From Chitinophagaceae bacterium (GTDB taxonomy: Bacteria > Bacteroidota > Bacteroidia > Chitinophagales > Chitinophagaceae), in contig JANYCA010000048.1 of assembly GCA_025360525.1 (NCBI GenBank), forward strand, positions 1 to 51,164: a DNA stretch of 51,164 nt. Reading direction: 5' to 3'. The notes under the pieces are model-generated. The model was not told the origin of the DNA, did not search any database, and was given only the letters and a program-made list of their open reading frames with translations. Numbering within the stretch: position 1 is the stretch's first letter; each line of letters begins with the position of its first letter. Both the position numbers and the translations under genes were made by a program. Positions 34,019-43,963 of this stretch are shown one piece after another.

Positions 34019-35341
34019 TTACTTTTTAAATAATTCCAGCAAGGCAGTCACACCAATTACTGTTCCCAATGGAATGGCAGCAAGGTCAACCTGGTAGTTG
34101 CCGTTGTGGTTATAAAATGGTGCTGTTTTCCCTTCACTCAATGCTTTTGCATAGAACTCGGGTTTTGCAGTTCCCACCCATACATAATCGCAAACAGTTT
34201 TATTATTGCCCAACACCAAATGATTAAAATCTTCTGAGCCCATAATAGGCGGTGTATTTGTAATGATATTTTCAGGAGTAATAATAGTGGCAAGTGCCTT
34301 GTTTACTTTGGCTGCTACTGCCGCATCATTTATTTGTGGGTAAACACTTCCCTTCATTAATATGCTGGGATAGTTTTCTTTTGATAAACCGTTGGCAACA
34401 GCAATGCCCTCGTTGATTCTTTTAATGCCATCCAGCAAAACATTTCTTATTCTGTCATTAAACCAGCGGAGATTTAGCTTTACAATAGCGGAGGCCGGTA
34501 TTACATTGTTGTCGCCGCCGGAATGGATTGCACCCACAGTAAGCACCGCCACATCCTGTGCAGCAATGCTTCTGCTGATAATGGTTTGATACTGCATCAC
34601 TGCATTGCAAGCCATCACCACAGGGTCTTTAGTAAGTTCAGGTGTAGAGCCATGACCACCAATACCATAGAAAGTTACATCCAACTGATCGCTGCCCGCA
34701 GCCCTTTCGCCGGAGCCGTTTTTAATGCTACCCGTGGCAATAGGTGTAGTGTGCAAGCCAAATAAATAATCGGGTACCGGCACTCCTTTATCATACATTT
34801 TATCATTCACCATTGCCTTGGCACCGGTTAATGGTTCTTCGGCAGGTTGTGCCAACATCACCAATGTTCCCTTCCAATTATTTTTTGTAACAAACATTAT
34901 TTTTGCAACGCCCAGCAGCCAGGTTACATGTGCATCGTGTCCACAAGCATGCATTACAGGCACTTCGGTTCCATCATCTTTCTTCATGGTTTTGGTGCTG
35001 GCGTATGGCAGGCCGGTAATTTCTTTTACAGAATTGCAGTCCATATCGGCACGGTACATTACCACCGGCCCGGCGCCATTTTTTAAAATGCCCACTACGC
35101 CAGTCTTACCAAAACCGGTAATTACTTCATAACCCAGTGCTGTTAATTCTTTGGCAATAATGCCCGAGGTTCGTACTTCCATAAAACCCAGCTCGGGGTT
35201 CTGATGCAGGTCTTTAAACATTTCTACCAGGCGTGCAGAATCTGCGTATGCCATTTGTTTTACCAGGTTGTTGGGTTGAGCATTTATTACGCCAACTTTA
35301 AAAATAATAGCCACTAATAAAGCGATTGGTTTTTGGTTCAT
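34019..35341 (-). CDS. Exported M20 amidohydrolase (aminoacylase/hippurate-hydrolase type)
   Basis: 440 residues from the ATG at 35341. The longer frame to 35410 would overlap the next gene and precede the signal peptide MNQKPIALLVAIIFKVGVINAQ, so I reject it. Motifs: LHQNPELGFMEVRTS, MYRADMDCNSV, VMHACGHDAHVTWLLG with the metal cysteine and histidines, LAQPAEEPLTGAKAM and PIMGSEDFNHL. This subfamily hydrolyses N-acyl amino acids, hippurate-like conjugates or short peptides. It is one of three complete M20 enzymes in the cluster and follows the DUF1624 membrane gene by 47 bases. Confidence 0.92.
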   Translation of the reverse strand: MNQKPIALLVAIIFKVGVINAQPNNLVKQMAYADSARLVEMFKDLHQNPELGFMEVRTSGIIAKELTALGYEVITGFGKTGVVGILKNGAGPVVMYRADMDCNSVKEITGLPYASTKTMKKDDGTEVPVMHACGHDAHVTWLLGVAKIMFVTKNNWKGTLVMLAQPAEEPLTGAKAMVNDKMYDKGVPVPDYLFGLHTTPIATGSIKNGSGERAAGSDQLDVTFYGIGGHGSTPELTKDPVVMACNAVMQYQTIISRSIAAQDVAVLTVGAIHSGGDNNVIPASAIVKLNLRWFNDRIRNVLLDGIKRINEGIAVANGLSKENYPSILMKGSVYPQINDAAVAAKVNKALATIITPENIITNTPPIMGSEDFNHLVLGNNKTVCDYVWVGTAKPEFYAKALSEGKTAPFYNHNGNYQVDLAAIPLGTVIGVTALLELFKK

Positions 35342-35388
35342 TTTATTTTTTTGAATGATTAAAGGAAACTTAAAAATATCGTTGTTTT

Positions 35389-36591
35389 TTATAAATAACT
35401 CAACCACCATTTTTCTTTGTGATTGGTTTTATAACAATCGTACCATTTGCAAAGTGGATATAAAGCTATTATAACTGCTGCCCAAATTATATACACGCCT
35501 ATTAGCCCAAAACCTACGCCTGGAAGCACAAAAAGAAAGGGTATTGTTTTGACACTTTCAATTGCTTCCGGCATGCTGTGCCCCATCGCAAAAAAGTAAA
35601 TGGCTGCAAGCAAATGAATCAGGTACAGATGAAGTATGTAGTAGAAGAATGCAGTTCTTCCAAAAACAAGCATCCAGTTTGTAAAGCAGTTTTTAAAATT
35701 TTCCATCAATGATAATAATAGCAAAGATGGCCCGATGGTAATGCATATGTATAATAAAGAGGGAGGATATTTATTTACATTTATAAATGAAAAGAAGGTC
35801 AACTGGCTATTCTTTTGACTACTCCACGGATGCGGATCGCCATAAACATTGATGAACCTTATTAGCACGAAAACAATTATTAAACCTATTCCAATACTTG
35901 AAATTATTTTCTGTCTCTGGGCCTGGGAAAATTTTGGGGAGAAGAAAACGCCTGTGCAATAGCCAAGCATCATCAGGCCCGTCCATGGTAAAAATGGATA
36001 AGCTATATAAGCAGCATGATTGGGTGCAAATTGATACACAACAAAAGCTCCGTGGTGCAATAGGTCCCACCAGAAGCCGCCTTTAAAGCCAGGCGCAGCT
36101 TCGGGTATATCCAATAAATTATGCCCCAAAACAATTAATAGCCCGAGTGCAAGAACTGCTTTAAAAGGAAGGCGGACAACGAATGCCAGTATCACCATAC
36201 TAATACCAATTGCCCAAATAACCTGGAATGGAATCAATGAGTAAGTAGGATTGAATGTCCATGCAAAAGCAATGATAAACCACTCCACAAAAATGAGCCA
36301 TAGCCCACGCTTCAGCAAAAATGAGCTGAGTTCTTTGTTGGTTTTACGAAGGCTCTGTAAGTATATGGATGTGCCGGAAAGGAAAACAAAAGTTGGGGCA
36401 CAATAATGCGTTATAAATCTTGTAAAAAAAAGCGCAGGACTTGTGGTGGCAAGATTCAGCGGATCATCTGTATTGGCATGAATGTGAAACATATCCCGAA
36501 CATGATCGAGTGCCATAATGATCATGGCAATTCCACGAACGATATCAATGGATTCAATTCTATTTTTTGACGCAGCTATTGTTGGTTGCAT
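35389..36591 (-). CDS. DUF1624/HGSNAT-like multi-pass membrane protein
   Basis: 400 residues with about ten hydrophobic helices. The start RIESIDIVRGIAMIIMALDHVRDMFH is the signature of DUF1624 proteins related to the catalytic part of heparan-alpha-glucosaminide N-acetyltransferase. FVFLSGTSIYLQS and AYPFLPWTGLMMLGY also fit. Such proteins probably move acyl groups across the membrane to a periplasmic acceptor. Being set among amidases, it could acylate or process the same amino compounds, but that is inference. Confidence 0.83.
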   Translation of the reverse strand: MQPTIAASKNRIESIDIVRGIAMIIMALDHVRDMFHIHANTDDPLNLATTSPALFFTRFITHYCAPTFVFLSGTSIYLQSLRKTNKELSSFLLKRGLWLIFVEWFIIAFAWTFNPTYSLIPFQVIWAIGISMVILAFVVRLPFKAVLALGLLIVLGHNLLDIPEAAPGFKGGFWWDLLHHGAFVVYQFAPNHAAYIAYPFLPWTGLMMLGYCTGVFFSPKFSQAQRQKIISSIGIGLIIVFVLIRFINVYGDPHPWSSQKNSQLTFFSFINVNKYPPSLLYICITIGPSLLLLSLMENFKNCFTNWMLVFGRTAFFYYILHLYLIHLLAAIYFFAMGHSMPEAIESVKTIPFLFVLPGVGFGLIGVYIIWAAVIIALYPLCKWYDCYKTNHKEKWWLSYL

Positions 36592-36664
36592 GTTGATGAT
36601 TGTTTGAACTTTATTTTTTGTTGATTAAATACTTTGATGACATCACCTGAATGCAATTCTTTAC

Positions 36665-37987
36665 TTATTGTTTTTTCATTTCGGTTTTATCACCGTTTGC
36701 AATGAGCCAGCCTTTAATCATCTTACCGGTTTTATCAACATCAAATTCAATAAAACGATCAGAATCATCCGCATAAAAAAAACGTATTGCAGACTCCGGT
36801 TTCAATTCAATATCATTGGCGCCTTCTCTGCGGCGATATAATTTTCCATTCTTTTTAATAAGTTCAACCGGGCTTTCCGCTATGTATTTTCCAATGTATT
36901 TATCGAGCTGGGAACTATCTATTTTTATTTCTTTGGGCATGTATGGTTTTTGTACAGGTAAATCAAAAAGAATAGAAGCTAATGCCGAACTCACCCCGTC
37001 TGAGTTAGATCCGTTGTTTGAAACCACTACCACACAAACATCATCTGCCGGGTAGTAGGAAAGATTGGTAACAAAGCCGGGGATGCCCCCATTATGAGAA
37101 ACCCGTTTGTGTGTTTTTAAACTGTCAATGCCAATACCGTAACCATACTTATTTAGATAGGGTGTCATCATTTTTTGCGTACTGGCTGCAGATAGTATTT
37201 TATTATTATGCAGTGCTTTAGTCCATCTATACAAATCATCTACCGTAGATACAATTGCACCGGCGCTATACGGACCTTCCATAGAAATATACATAGCATG
37301 TGACCAAACACCCTGTTGGTTTTTATCATATCCTTTTGCTCTAAAGGCGAGAACGGAATCAAGCCGGTCCATCGAAGTATTTGTTAATCCGATTTTTGCA
37401 ATAATATTTTCATTGAGATACGCACTGAATGTTTTGCCCGATGCTTTTTCCACAATCACACCCAACAAAAAAAATCCCGAATTACTGTAATTCCATTTTG
37501 TGCCGGGCGAAAAATCAAGTGGCCTATTTTTGAACAGTGCAATCATAGAATCAGTAGAAAGTGGAAGCACTGCTTTGGGCCAGAACTCGGCCAGATTGGT
37601 ATAGTTGGTAATGCCGGATGTATGGTTGAGTAGCATGTGTATGGTGATGCTATCACCTTTGGGATAATCGGGAACGTATTTGGTGAGCTTATCATCAAGG
37701 CTCAGTTTTCCTTGTTCTGCCAGTTGCAGAATACAGGCTGCAGTAAATTGTTTGGTAACAGAACCAATGCGGAATTTAGTTTCAACCGTATTGGCAATAT
37801 TCCATTCCCTGTCGGCAAGACCAAATGCTTTTTTATACATCACTTTCCCTTTTTGCATCACCAGCATAGCACCATTAAAATCTTTTATTTTAAATGCTGC
37901 CTGCGCATAATCATTTAATAATGCCGGATAATTTTTTTGCGCCAATACAATTGTTGGCAGTAGCAACAGCAGGATGATTTTTTTCAT
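36665..37987 (-). CDS. Exported serine hydrolase of the class C beta-lactamase/DD-peptidase family
   Basis: 440 residues with a signal peptide (MKKIILLLLLPTIVLAQ). Active-site motifs are in the right order and spacing: S76-x-x-K79 in GSVTKQFTA, Y167-S-N169 in WNYSNSGFF, and HNGG at 298-301 replacing the KTG box. The C-terminal 90 residues resemble the lipocalin-like extension often found in these hydrolases. Members include esterases, D-amino acid amidases and D-aminopeptidases, so the exact substrate is open. It fits the amide-hydrolysing theme of the cluster. Confidence 0.9.
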   Translation of the reverse strand: MKKIILLLLLPTIVLAQKNYPALLNDYAQAAFKIKDFNGAMLVMQKGKVMYKKAFGLADREWNIANTVETKFRIGSVTKQFTAACILQLAEQGKLSLDDKLTKYVPDYPKGDSITIHMLLNHTSGITNYTNLAEFWPKAVLPLSTDSMIALFKNRPLDFSPGTKWNYSNSGFFLLGVIVEKASGKTFSAYLNENIIAKIGLTNTSMDRLDSVLAFRAKGYDKNQQGVWSHAMYISMEGPYSAGAIVSTVDDLYRWTKALHNNKILSAASTQKMMTPYLNKYGYGIGIDSLKTHKRVSHNGGIPGFVTNLSYYPADDVCVVVVSNNGSNSDGVSSALASILFDLPVQKPYMPKEIKIDSSQLDKYIGKYIAESPVELIKKNGKLYRRREGANDIELKPESAIRFFYADDSDRFIEFDVDKTGKMIKGWLIANGDKTEMKKQ

Positions 37988-38112
37988 TTTAATTGATAGA
38001 AATGGGTTATAGAAATTTAAAAAAAATGCAGTAACAAGGGAATGGAAAAGTATCAGAAAAATAACAAACTAAGTCGATAAAGTCTACCAATATTTTACTT
38101 TGTTCGATGTTA

Positions 38113-39558
38113 TCAATTGAAGCCCACTTTTCCTTTTACTGATTCGAATAATTTTTTAGAGTTATAACCAACGCCGTTTTTAAAAACGAATTGCACTTTA
38201 CGCAGGTCATTAATATTCCTGGATGGGTCGCCATCAATAACAAGCAAGTCAGCAGCTTTACCCGTTTCAATTGTTCCAATTGTTTTATCAAATCCCAATG
38301 CCACAGCGCCATTTAATGTAGCAATTTTTATTGCCTCCATTGGTGTAAAACCATCTGCCTTTACCAATAATTCAATTGCCCGCCAATTGCCAAAACCGGC
38401 TATTGTTCCGCCATTACCGGTTGGATCAGTACCTACGGAAAGCAAGCCACCCATATCGTAAAACATTTTTTCCATTTTGGTGGCATTGACGTATGCTTTA
38501 TCATAAGCAGTTGGACCTTTAACCGATTTAGTAGCTGTAAGTCTTTGTAAATAAAAATCCCTTGCATCCGGCGACATAGCATTGAGTGCTTCCTGGTTGG
38601 GTTGCGGTTGGGTGGTGGTTGCTCCTTCAAATACAGCCAATGATGAAGTGATGCTTATTTTTTTATCAATCAAAAATTGAATGAACTGTTTTACACTGTC
38701 ACTTTAATTATCCAGATTGCTCAATGCTTTATATGAAGTACCTGCAGCAGGTGGTTCGTTTTCTTTTTTACCAACAGCATAATCAGTACTGGCCATAAAG
38801 CCGTGTTCTAAATTATCCATTCCTAATGAAGCGGCTTCTTTGTAAGTAACAATATCGAGATGCCCGGTAATTTTTAAACCTTTTTTATGTGCTGCATCGA
38901 TGGCGGCTTTAAGCGTAGGTTTATCTACACCCATGTATGCTTTAAAAGATGTGAAGCCCTGGTCGGCCCAATAGTTTACAAATACTGCTGCATCGGCTGG
39001 CGTTTTATTTTCGTTCATTTGTGGAAAGCGGCTCGTCTTTCCTTCAATGTAAGGAGCGGTTAATTCCATGTTGGGGCCAAGTAATACACCGAGATCAATA
39101 TCTTTTTTTATTCGGAGATCAGAATACGGTTCAACGCTTCCGCATGTTCTAATGGTGGTTGCGCCAGCAGCCAAATACAAACGGGGAAATGTAAATGGCA
39201 ATTGTTTTAAATGGAGATAGCGGGTGCTGATATCAGGCGCCGATATATACATGTGCTCATGTAACATCACCAGGCCGGGCATAATGGCTTTACCATTTAA
39301 ATCGATAATGGCAGCATCTTTGGAACTGATTGCTTTTTCATCATCACCCACCCAATCAATTTTACCATTGCTGATGATAACTGTTTGATGGGGTTTGGCG
39401 GCATTGCCTTTACCATCAATCAACAAACCGTTTTTTAAAACAGTAACCGGGCTGTTGTATTCAATATACTTTTTTGTTTCATCACTGAATATTGTTTGCG
39501 AAAACGCAGGCGCTGCTAAAAGACAAATAATGACAACTGAGGTTACAATTTTTTTCAT
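38113..39558 (-). pseudogene. Exported amidohydrolase interrupted by one in-frame TAA
   Basis: Start ATG 39558 gives the signal peptide MKKIVTSVVIICLLAAPAFSQ; the longer frame to 39651 is rejected because it overlaps the upstream NTF2-like gene. The first part has the metallo-amidohydrolase motifs KAIMPGLVMLHEHMY and GLKITGHL. At codon 285 a TAA (38704-38706) interrupts the frame: ALSNLDN-stop-SDSVKQFIQFLIDKKIS. The same frame continues with GTDPTGNGG, TLNGAVALGFDKTIGTIETGKAADLLVIDGDP to the natural end. Everything else looks intact, so this is a recent nonsense mutation, a read-through gene, or a base error. The continuation holds the last metal aspartate, so the truncated product should be inactive. 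Confidence 0.85.
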
Positions 39559-39605
39559 TATTTTATTGTTGATTATTTGATTAAAATATAATGAGGTTTG
39601 ATTTT

Positions 39606-40055
39606 TTAACTTCGTTTGATAAGTGTTGAATGGAGATATTTTAGCTTCCACTGTTTTTTTTGTTTAATTAAAAATACTGTTTCCAGCCATTGTACCGTTG
39701 CCTGTTTGCCATCCCGTGTAATTACTGACTGGAGCCGGTATGTAACCCAAGCCGAATTTTTATCTGTTGTGGTATTGATGAAATCAAATGTATTGGTACG
39801 CTTAAAATCTATTGCCGTATTTAAAGTAATTGCCTTTAAGATAAGCGTATCCATGTTCCATACCTGGCCATATTCGTATAAAGAAATATCGGCTGTGCTA
39901 TTGGCCTTTAGGCTTACAGAATCCCGATTAGATAAAGCGTTAAATAAATGCACAACGGTTTGCTGTACTTCCTGCTGCCTTGCTGTAAATAGTTGTTGTG
40001 CCTGCAAACATGCCGAAAAAGATATTGCAATAATTAGAATGATTATTTTTTTCAT
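39606..40055 (-). CDS. Exported NTF2-like (DUF4440/SnoaL-type) protein
   Basis: 149 residues with a signal peptide (MKKIIILIIAISFSACLQAQ). VQQTVVHLFNALSNRDSVSLKA, then DISLYEYGQVW and a C-terminal VQWLETVFLIKQKKQWKLKYLHSTLI give the cone-shaped NTF2-like fold used by DUF4440 proteins. Many bind small molecules and some are enzymes; no catalytic residues are evident. It lies 47 bases upstream of the interrupted amidohydrolase on the same strand and may serve the same pathway. Confidence 0.75.
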   Translation of the reverse strand: MKKIIILIIAISFSACLQAQQLFTARQQEVQQTVVHLFNALSNRDSVSLKANSTADISLYEYGQVWNMDTLILKAITLNTAIDFKRTNTFDFINTTTDKNSAWVTYRLQSVITRDGKQATVQWLETVFLIKQKKQWKLKYLHSTLIKRS

Positions 40056-40107
40056 GTTATAATTTCATTTTGCCATCTTCTCCCGATGGGGATTTTTTGA
40101 TGATAGC

Positions 40108-40737
40108 TTAAACTCGATTTACTGCCACTTGTTTTTTATCTTTTATTAACCAAAAAAGGTGAAACAACAGCAATGGCACCAGCCACACAAATACATCTGA
40201 AGCCAGGTATGCCGTTGATTTGTTTGGAAATAAATAATAGAATATGTTCATGGCGTAAGCATCTATCACTCTTACCGTAACAAAATACGCCGCACTAATA
40301 AAACTGCTGATCATCATGCGTTGATGCAGCACTATTTTTCTTTGCCGCACAAAATAATAAGCAAGTGTGATAAACAATAGCCATAAGCTTGTTACTATTA
40401 ATTGTGATGGCCGGCAGTCAATGCACCAGGTTCTTGGTATCATAATATACAGTGTGGCAATACTGAGCAGGGATGAAAGAATGTATAGCTTGCCTGTGGC
40501 ACGATGAAAGGAAATGTATTTGTTGCGTATGGCAGGTGTAAACTGCAATATGGCTGTACAGTATACAATGATGCCGGCAAAAATATGCAGTGCAAAAATG
40601 CTGTTGTCGAAAGTACTGTTGCTACCCCAATGTTTTAAAGTGTCATCGCTGAGGTACTTATATTTCGGAATCAGTTTGTACCAAAAGAAACCGAAGAAAG
40701 CAAGCCAGAAAGTGGTAACTGAAATTTTCTTTAGCAT
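40108..40737 (-). CDS. DUF2306-like membrane protein
   Basis: 209 residues with six to seven hydrophobic segments. FALHIFAGIIVYCTAILQFTP, FHRATGKLYILSSLLS and LHQRMMISSF match the DUF2306 pattern, including conserved histidines that may bind a cofactor. No biochemical role is established for the family. It starts 10 bases after the M20 gene at 40748-42073 and is almost certainly co-transcribed with it. Confidence 0.75.
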   Translation of the reverse strand: MLKKISVTTFWLAFFGFFWYKLIPKYKYLSDDTLKHWGSNSTFDNSIFALHIFAGIIVYCTAILQFTPAIRNKYISFHRATGKLYILSSLLSIATLYIMIPRTWCIDCRPSQLIVTSLWLLFITLAYYFVRQRKIVLHQRMMISSFISAAYFVTVRVIDAYAMNIFYYLFPNKSTAYLASDVFVWLVPLLLFHLFWLIKDKKQVAVNRV

Positions 40738-40747
40738 GTGTAGTTTC

Positions 40748-42073
40748 TTATTTTTTATTCATTTCCACATAATCTAATACCAAATTGCAAAATGCAATCA
40801 AGCCCAATTTAAATGAAGTATCATCTATGATAAATTCTGGCGTATGATGCGGCCCTGCTGTCTTAGGATCTTTACCTTTTGACATCCCACCTAAGAAAAA
40901 GAATAGGCCTGGTGCTTTTTGAGCAAAAAATGAAAAATCTTCTGCGCCTGTATTAGCAGGTACAAGCAATACGTTTTCTTTTTCTGCAGATTTTTGCAGA
41001 GAAGGAAGCATCAATTTTGTTAATTCTACATTATTAAATGTTACCGGGTAATGAGATTCGTAAGGCAACTCTACAATCGCAGTTGCTCCTGCAGCTTCGG
41101 CTGTTTTTTCTGCAATCTGCCTGATACGGCTGTATATGAAGGTTTCATCTTCATTGCTGAATGATCTAACATCACCAAGCATCTCAACTTGTGATGGAAT
41201 AATATTAGAACAGTTGCCGCCATTGATAGCTCCAACAGTTACCACCGCAACATTTTCAGTAAGATTCACATTTCTGCTTACAATTTGCTGAAGACCGACA
41301 ACAATTTGGGAAGCAACTAAAATGGGGTCAACTGATGACCATGGTTTAGAGCCATGACTGGGCTTGCCTTTTACAGTAATCTTAAAGTCACCAACGCCTG
41401 CCAAAGTTCCTGCAGGACGATAGGAAAGATTACCAACTTCTAATTGTGAGGCCATGTGCAATCCAAAAACAACATCCACTTGTGGATTTTCCAGTACGCC
41501 TTCTTTCACCATTAACGCTGCCCCGCCTTCCTCGCCTTTTGGAGACCCTTCTTCTGCTGGTTGAAAAATAAATTTGACTGTGCCTTTCAAATCTTTTTTC
41601 ATTCCTGATAATAATTCAGCAACGCCCATTAGTATGGCTACATGTGCATCATGTCCGCAAGCATGCATTACGCTTGTTTCTTTGCCGTTATACATCGTTT
41701 TTACTTTGGAAGCAAAAGGCAAATCATTTACTTCCTCTACAGGCAAGGCATCCATGTCGGCTCTAAGAGCTATGACAGGTCCGGGTTTATCACCTTTTAA
41801 AATACCCACCACACCAGTAATACCCACTTTTGTTTTTACTTCTATGCCCAGGGATTGTAAATGTTTGACAACAAGTTCGGCAGTACGAAACTCCCGGTTT
41901 CCCAATTCAGGATTTTGATGAATGTCGTGCCGCCAGGCAATTACTTTTTGCTCAATTTTATCTACACTTTTTATAATGAGTTCGCTGTAATTGCTTTTTT
42001 GAGCAGATGTTTGATTTAAAAAGAATAGGTTTATCAATACGATAAACAGCAGGCTTATTTGTTTAAATTTCAT
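40748..42073 (-). CDS. Exported M20 amidohydrolase (hippurate-hydrolase/IAA-amino-acid-hydrolase type)
   Basis: 441 residues with a signal peptide (to about residue 25, NQTSAQK). Motifs: WRHDIHQNPELGNREFRTAE, ALRADMDALPVEE, VMHACGHDAHVAILMGVAELL, FQPAEEGSPKGEEGGA and NTGAEDFSFFAQK. This is the aminoacylase/carboxypeptidase branch that cleaves N-acyl amino acids. It is more canonical than the paralogue at 34019-35341, which it resembles in length and motif order. The 412-base gap upstream suggests it may start its own transcript. Confidence 0.93.
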   Translation of the reverse strand: MKFKQISLLFIVLINLFFLNQTSAQKSNYSELIIKSVDKIEQKVIAWRHDIHQNPELGNREFRTAELVVKHLQSLGIEVKTKVGITGVVGILKGDKPGPVIALRADMDALPVEEVNDLPFASKVKTMYNGKETSVMHACGHDAHVAILMGVAELLSGMKKDLKGTVKFIFQPAEEGSPKGEEGGAALMVKEGVLENPQVDVVFGLHMASQLEVGNLSYRPAGTLAGVGDFKITVKGKPSHGSKPWSSVDPILVASQIVVGLQQIVSRNVNLTENVAVVTVGAINGGNCSNIIPSQVEMLGDVRSFSNEDETFIYSRIRQIAEKTAEAAGATAIVELPYESHYPVTFNNVELTKLMLPSLQKSAEKENVLLVPANTGAEDFSFFAQKAPGLFFFLGGMSKGKDPKTAGPHHTPEFIIDDTSFKLGLIAFCNLVLDYVEMNKK

Positions 42074-42485
42074 TTTTAAATTAATTATGCTATGGTGAAT
42101 AAAAGGATGTAAAATTTTTTACGTAAATAAATCATCAATGGCCAATTGATTGGTAACAGCCGTTAAATAATATTTGTTTTTTTGTGCACCAAAAACGGTA
42201 AGCAATGTGATAAAAATATTTTTCTTTAGGCTTGTCTGTTCTTGAATTTTTATTATTTTTTATTTTTATACTTTGCCAAATTTTGATAATTATATTTGAT
42301 TTGGCAGGTTTTACAAGCTTCCCTACTTTTTTTGCGACTAGTATTTCTTTCTTAAACTTTCCATGAACCGCAACCACCAATAATCATTGATTGCTCTTCT
42401 TTTATTTATCAAACCAAAAATTCTATTTACGCACAGTAAAAAGATTAATAGAAGCAGAAATGATTTTATCCCGGATTAGAAAACC
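42074..42485. other. Largest intergenic gap inside the hydrolase array
   Basis: 412 AT-rich bases lie between the DUF418-type gene and the M20 gene. A lysine-rich minus-strand frame (42135-42380) shows no family features and is probably chance. The gap likely holds a promoter for the M20-DUF2306 pair, but no motif is convincing. Confidence 0.4.
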
Positions 42486-43784
42486 CTATTTTTTAAAAGG
42501 TTGCCTTTTCCAGTACGTTAAACTACGCCACCCCCATTCCAACGGACCAAAACGGAAATACTTTAACCATATAGGGCTTACAATTAATTGAAAAATCCAA
42601 ATGCTTGCAACAATGTAATACAGCTCGTATCGCTGCAATTTGCCGTACATCGAAAAACCATAACCCAGGAAAATGATATTGCAAACGATAGAATGCATAA
42701 TGTAATTGGTAAAGGCCATTTGCCCAACGGCTGCCAATGATTTTTGCAGGAATTGCAAGATGCCTGATTTAACGAAGAGCATGATGAGTGCAATATGGCC
42801 GCAGGTAGTAGGAATTCTACCAAACTGATACGTTAGAAAATTCTCATAGAAAGATACAATGTTGAAATTTGAATTTATAATATTGGACGTTTCAAAGTAA
42901 TTGATGGTGATGCCAATGCCATATCCAATCAATGCCATATTTAAATAAAATTTATTAGACTTAACCCCTTTTAGGATGCCCAGTTTAAAGAACGCCATCC
43001 CCCACAGCATCATTGCCAATGTATCCCAAAAGTTGATAAAGTACAGAAAGCCTGTCTGCATGTATTGATTAACCGGTAATTTATGCATCACAATACTCCA
43101 GTACCCTTTACTCCTGGCATCCATTTCTTCCTTTAATTGCACGGGCGTTACCTTTTCATCTTTTATTATTCCATCCCATTTTTCAATGGAGGCTGTCTCT
43201 TCTTTACTGATAGTATCTCCTTTAGCTTGCTTCGCTTTGGCTTCCGTTGATTTTGTAAAGCTGTCCTTAACCTTAAAATAATCTTTAACACTAAATGCGG
43301 TTAATATCATTAAGATAACCGCCGCCCCAATCATAAGATGTTTGGGCATAAGATGCCGGAAACTAAATGCAAACATGCCGACAATCCCGTAAGTATACAA
43401 TATCTCGCCATCCCACAAAAGCAGGTAGCAATGAATAACGCCAAAAACTATCATCCACAACAAGCGACGAAAGAAGGTATCTGTTACTACACTGCCTTGA
43501 TTGCTTTGTATGGAACGGCCTGTAAACAAAAGAATGCCTGCTCCAAATAACATAGAAAACATTCCCCGCATGGTGCCTTCAAAAAACAACATATTCATCC
43601 ACCAAACTTTGAGGCTCCATCCTGTGGCACCACCATTGTTCGTGGGATCGAAATAGGCTTTGTATAATCCAAAGCCAACGATATTCATTAATAAAATACC
43701 AAAGAGGGAGATGCCCCTAATGGTGTCCATTGCTGCAATGCGCTCGGCCTTTGCAGTTGGTTGTAATGTTTGGGGAATTGCCAT
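42486..43784 (-). CDS. DUF418/YeiB-type membrane protein
   Basis: 432 residues. The N-terminal ERIAAMDTIRGISLFGILLMN and C-terminal LAAVGQMAFTNYIMHSI with GPLEWGWRSLTYWKRQPF are the family's hallmarks. About ten membrane helices surround a charged loop (about 190-240). DUF418 proteins belong to the same wider acyltransferase-like group as the DUF1624 protein at 35389-36591, so the cluster has two such membrane proteins. The substrate is unknown. Confidence 0.9.
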   Translation of the reverse strand: MAIPQTLQPTAKAERIAAMDTIRGISLFGILLMNIVGFGLYKAYFDPTNNGGATGWSLKVWWMNMLFFEGTMRGMFSMLFGAGILLFTGRSIQSNQGSVVTDTFFRRLLWMIVFGVIHCYLLLWDGEILYTYGIVGMFAFSFRHLMPKHLMIGAAVILMILTAFSVKDYFKVKDSFTKSTEAKAKQAKGDTISKEETASIEKWDGIIKDEKVTPVQLKEEMDARSKGYWSIVMHKLPVNQYMQTGFLYFINFWDTLAMMLWGMAFFKLGILKGVKSNKFYLNMALIGYGIGITINYFETSNIINSNFNIVSFYENFLTYQFGRIPTTCGHIALIMLFVKSGILQFLQKSLAAVGQMAFTNYIMHSIVCNIIFLGYGFSMYGKLQRYELYYIVASIWIFQLIVSPIWLKYFRFGPLEWGWRSLTYWKRQPFKK

Positions 43785-43873
43785 GTGAGCTTAGTGTTTT
43801 AAGGCATATAAAGCAATTGAAAAAAAATATTGTTGTAAAATTAAATTATTAAAATCCCTACCGGGTCTGCCAG

Positions 43874-43915
43874 ACCTCACCCCTAGCCCCTCTCCATCGG
43901 AGAGGGGGACTTGAC
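43874..43915. repeat. Dispersed CCCCTCTCC hairpin repeat, copy 2
   Basis: CCCCTCTCC at 43887-43895 pairs with GGAGAGGGG at 43899-43907 across a three-base loop. The 22 bases at 43874-43895 are identical to 45051-45072, and both copies continue AGAGGGGGACTTGAC. It sits between the RidA-like and DUF418 genes. Confidence 0.85.
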
Positions 43916-43963
43916 CCAGCTGATGTGTGGCTCTCCTATTTTCTGAATGATCCCCGGTTTATA

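Noticed and set aside
35342..35410. N-terminal extension of the M20 protein
   Set aside because: It overlaps the upstream membrane-protein gene and would bury the signal peptide.
42135..42380. 81-codon lysine-rich minus-strand frame in the intergenic gap
   Set aside because: Low-complexity, no recognisable motif, no supporting context.
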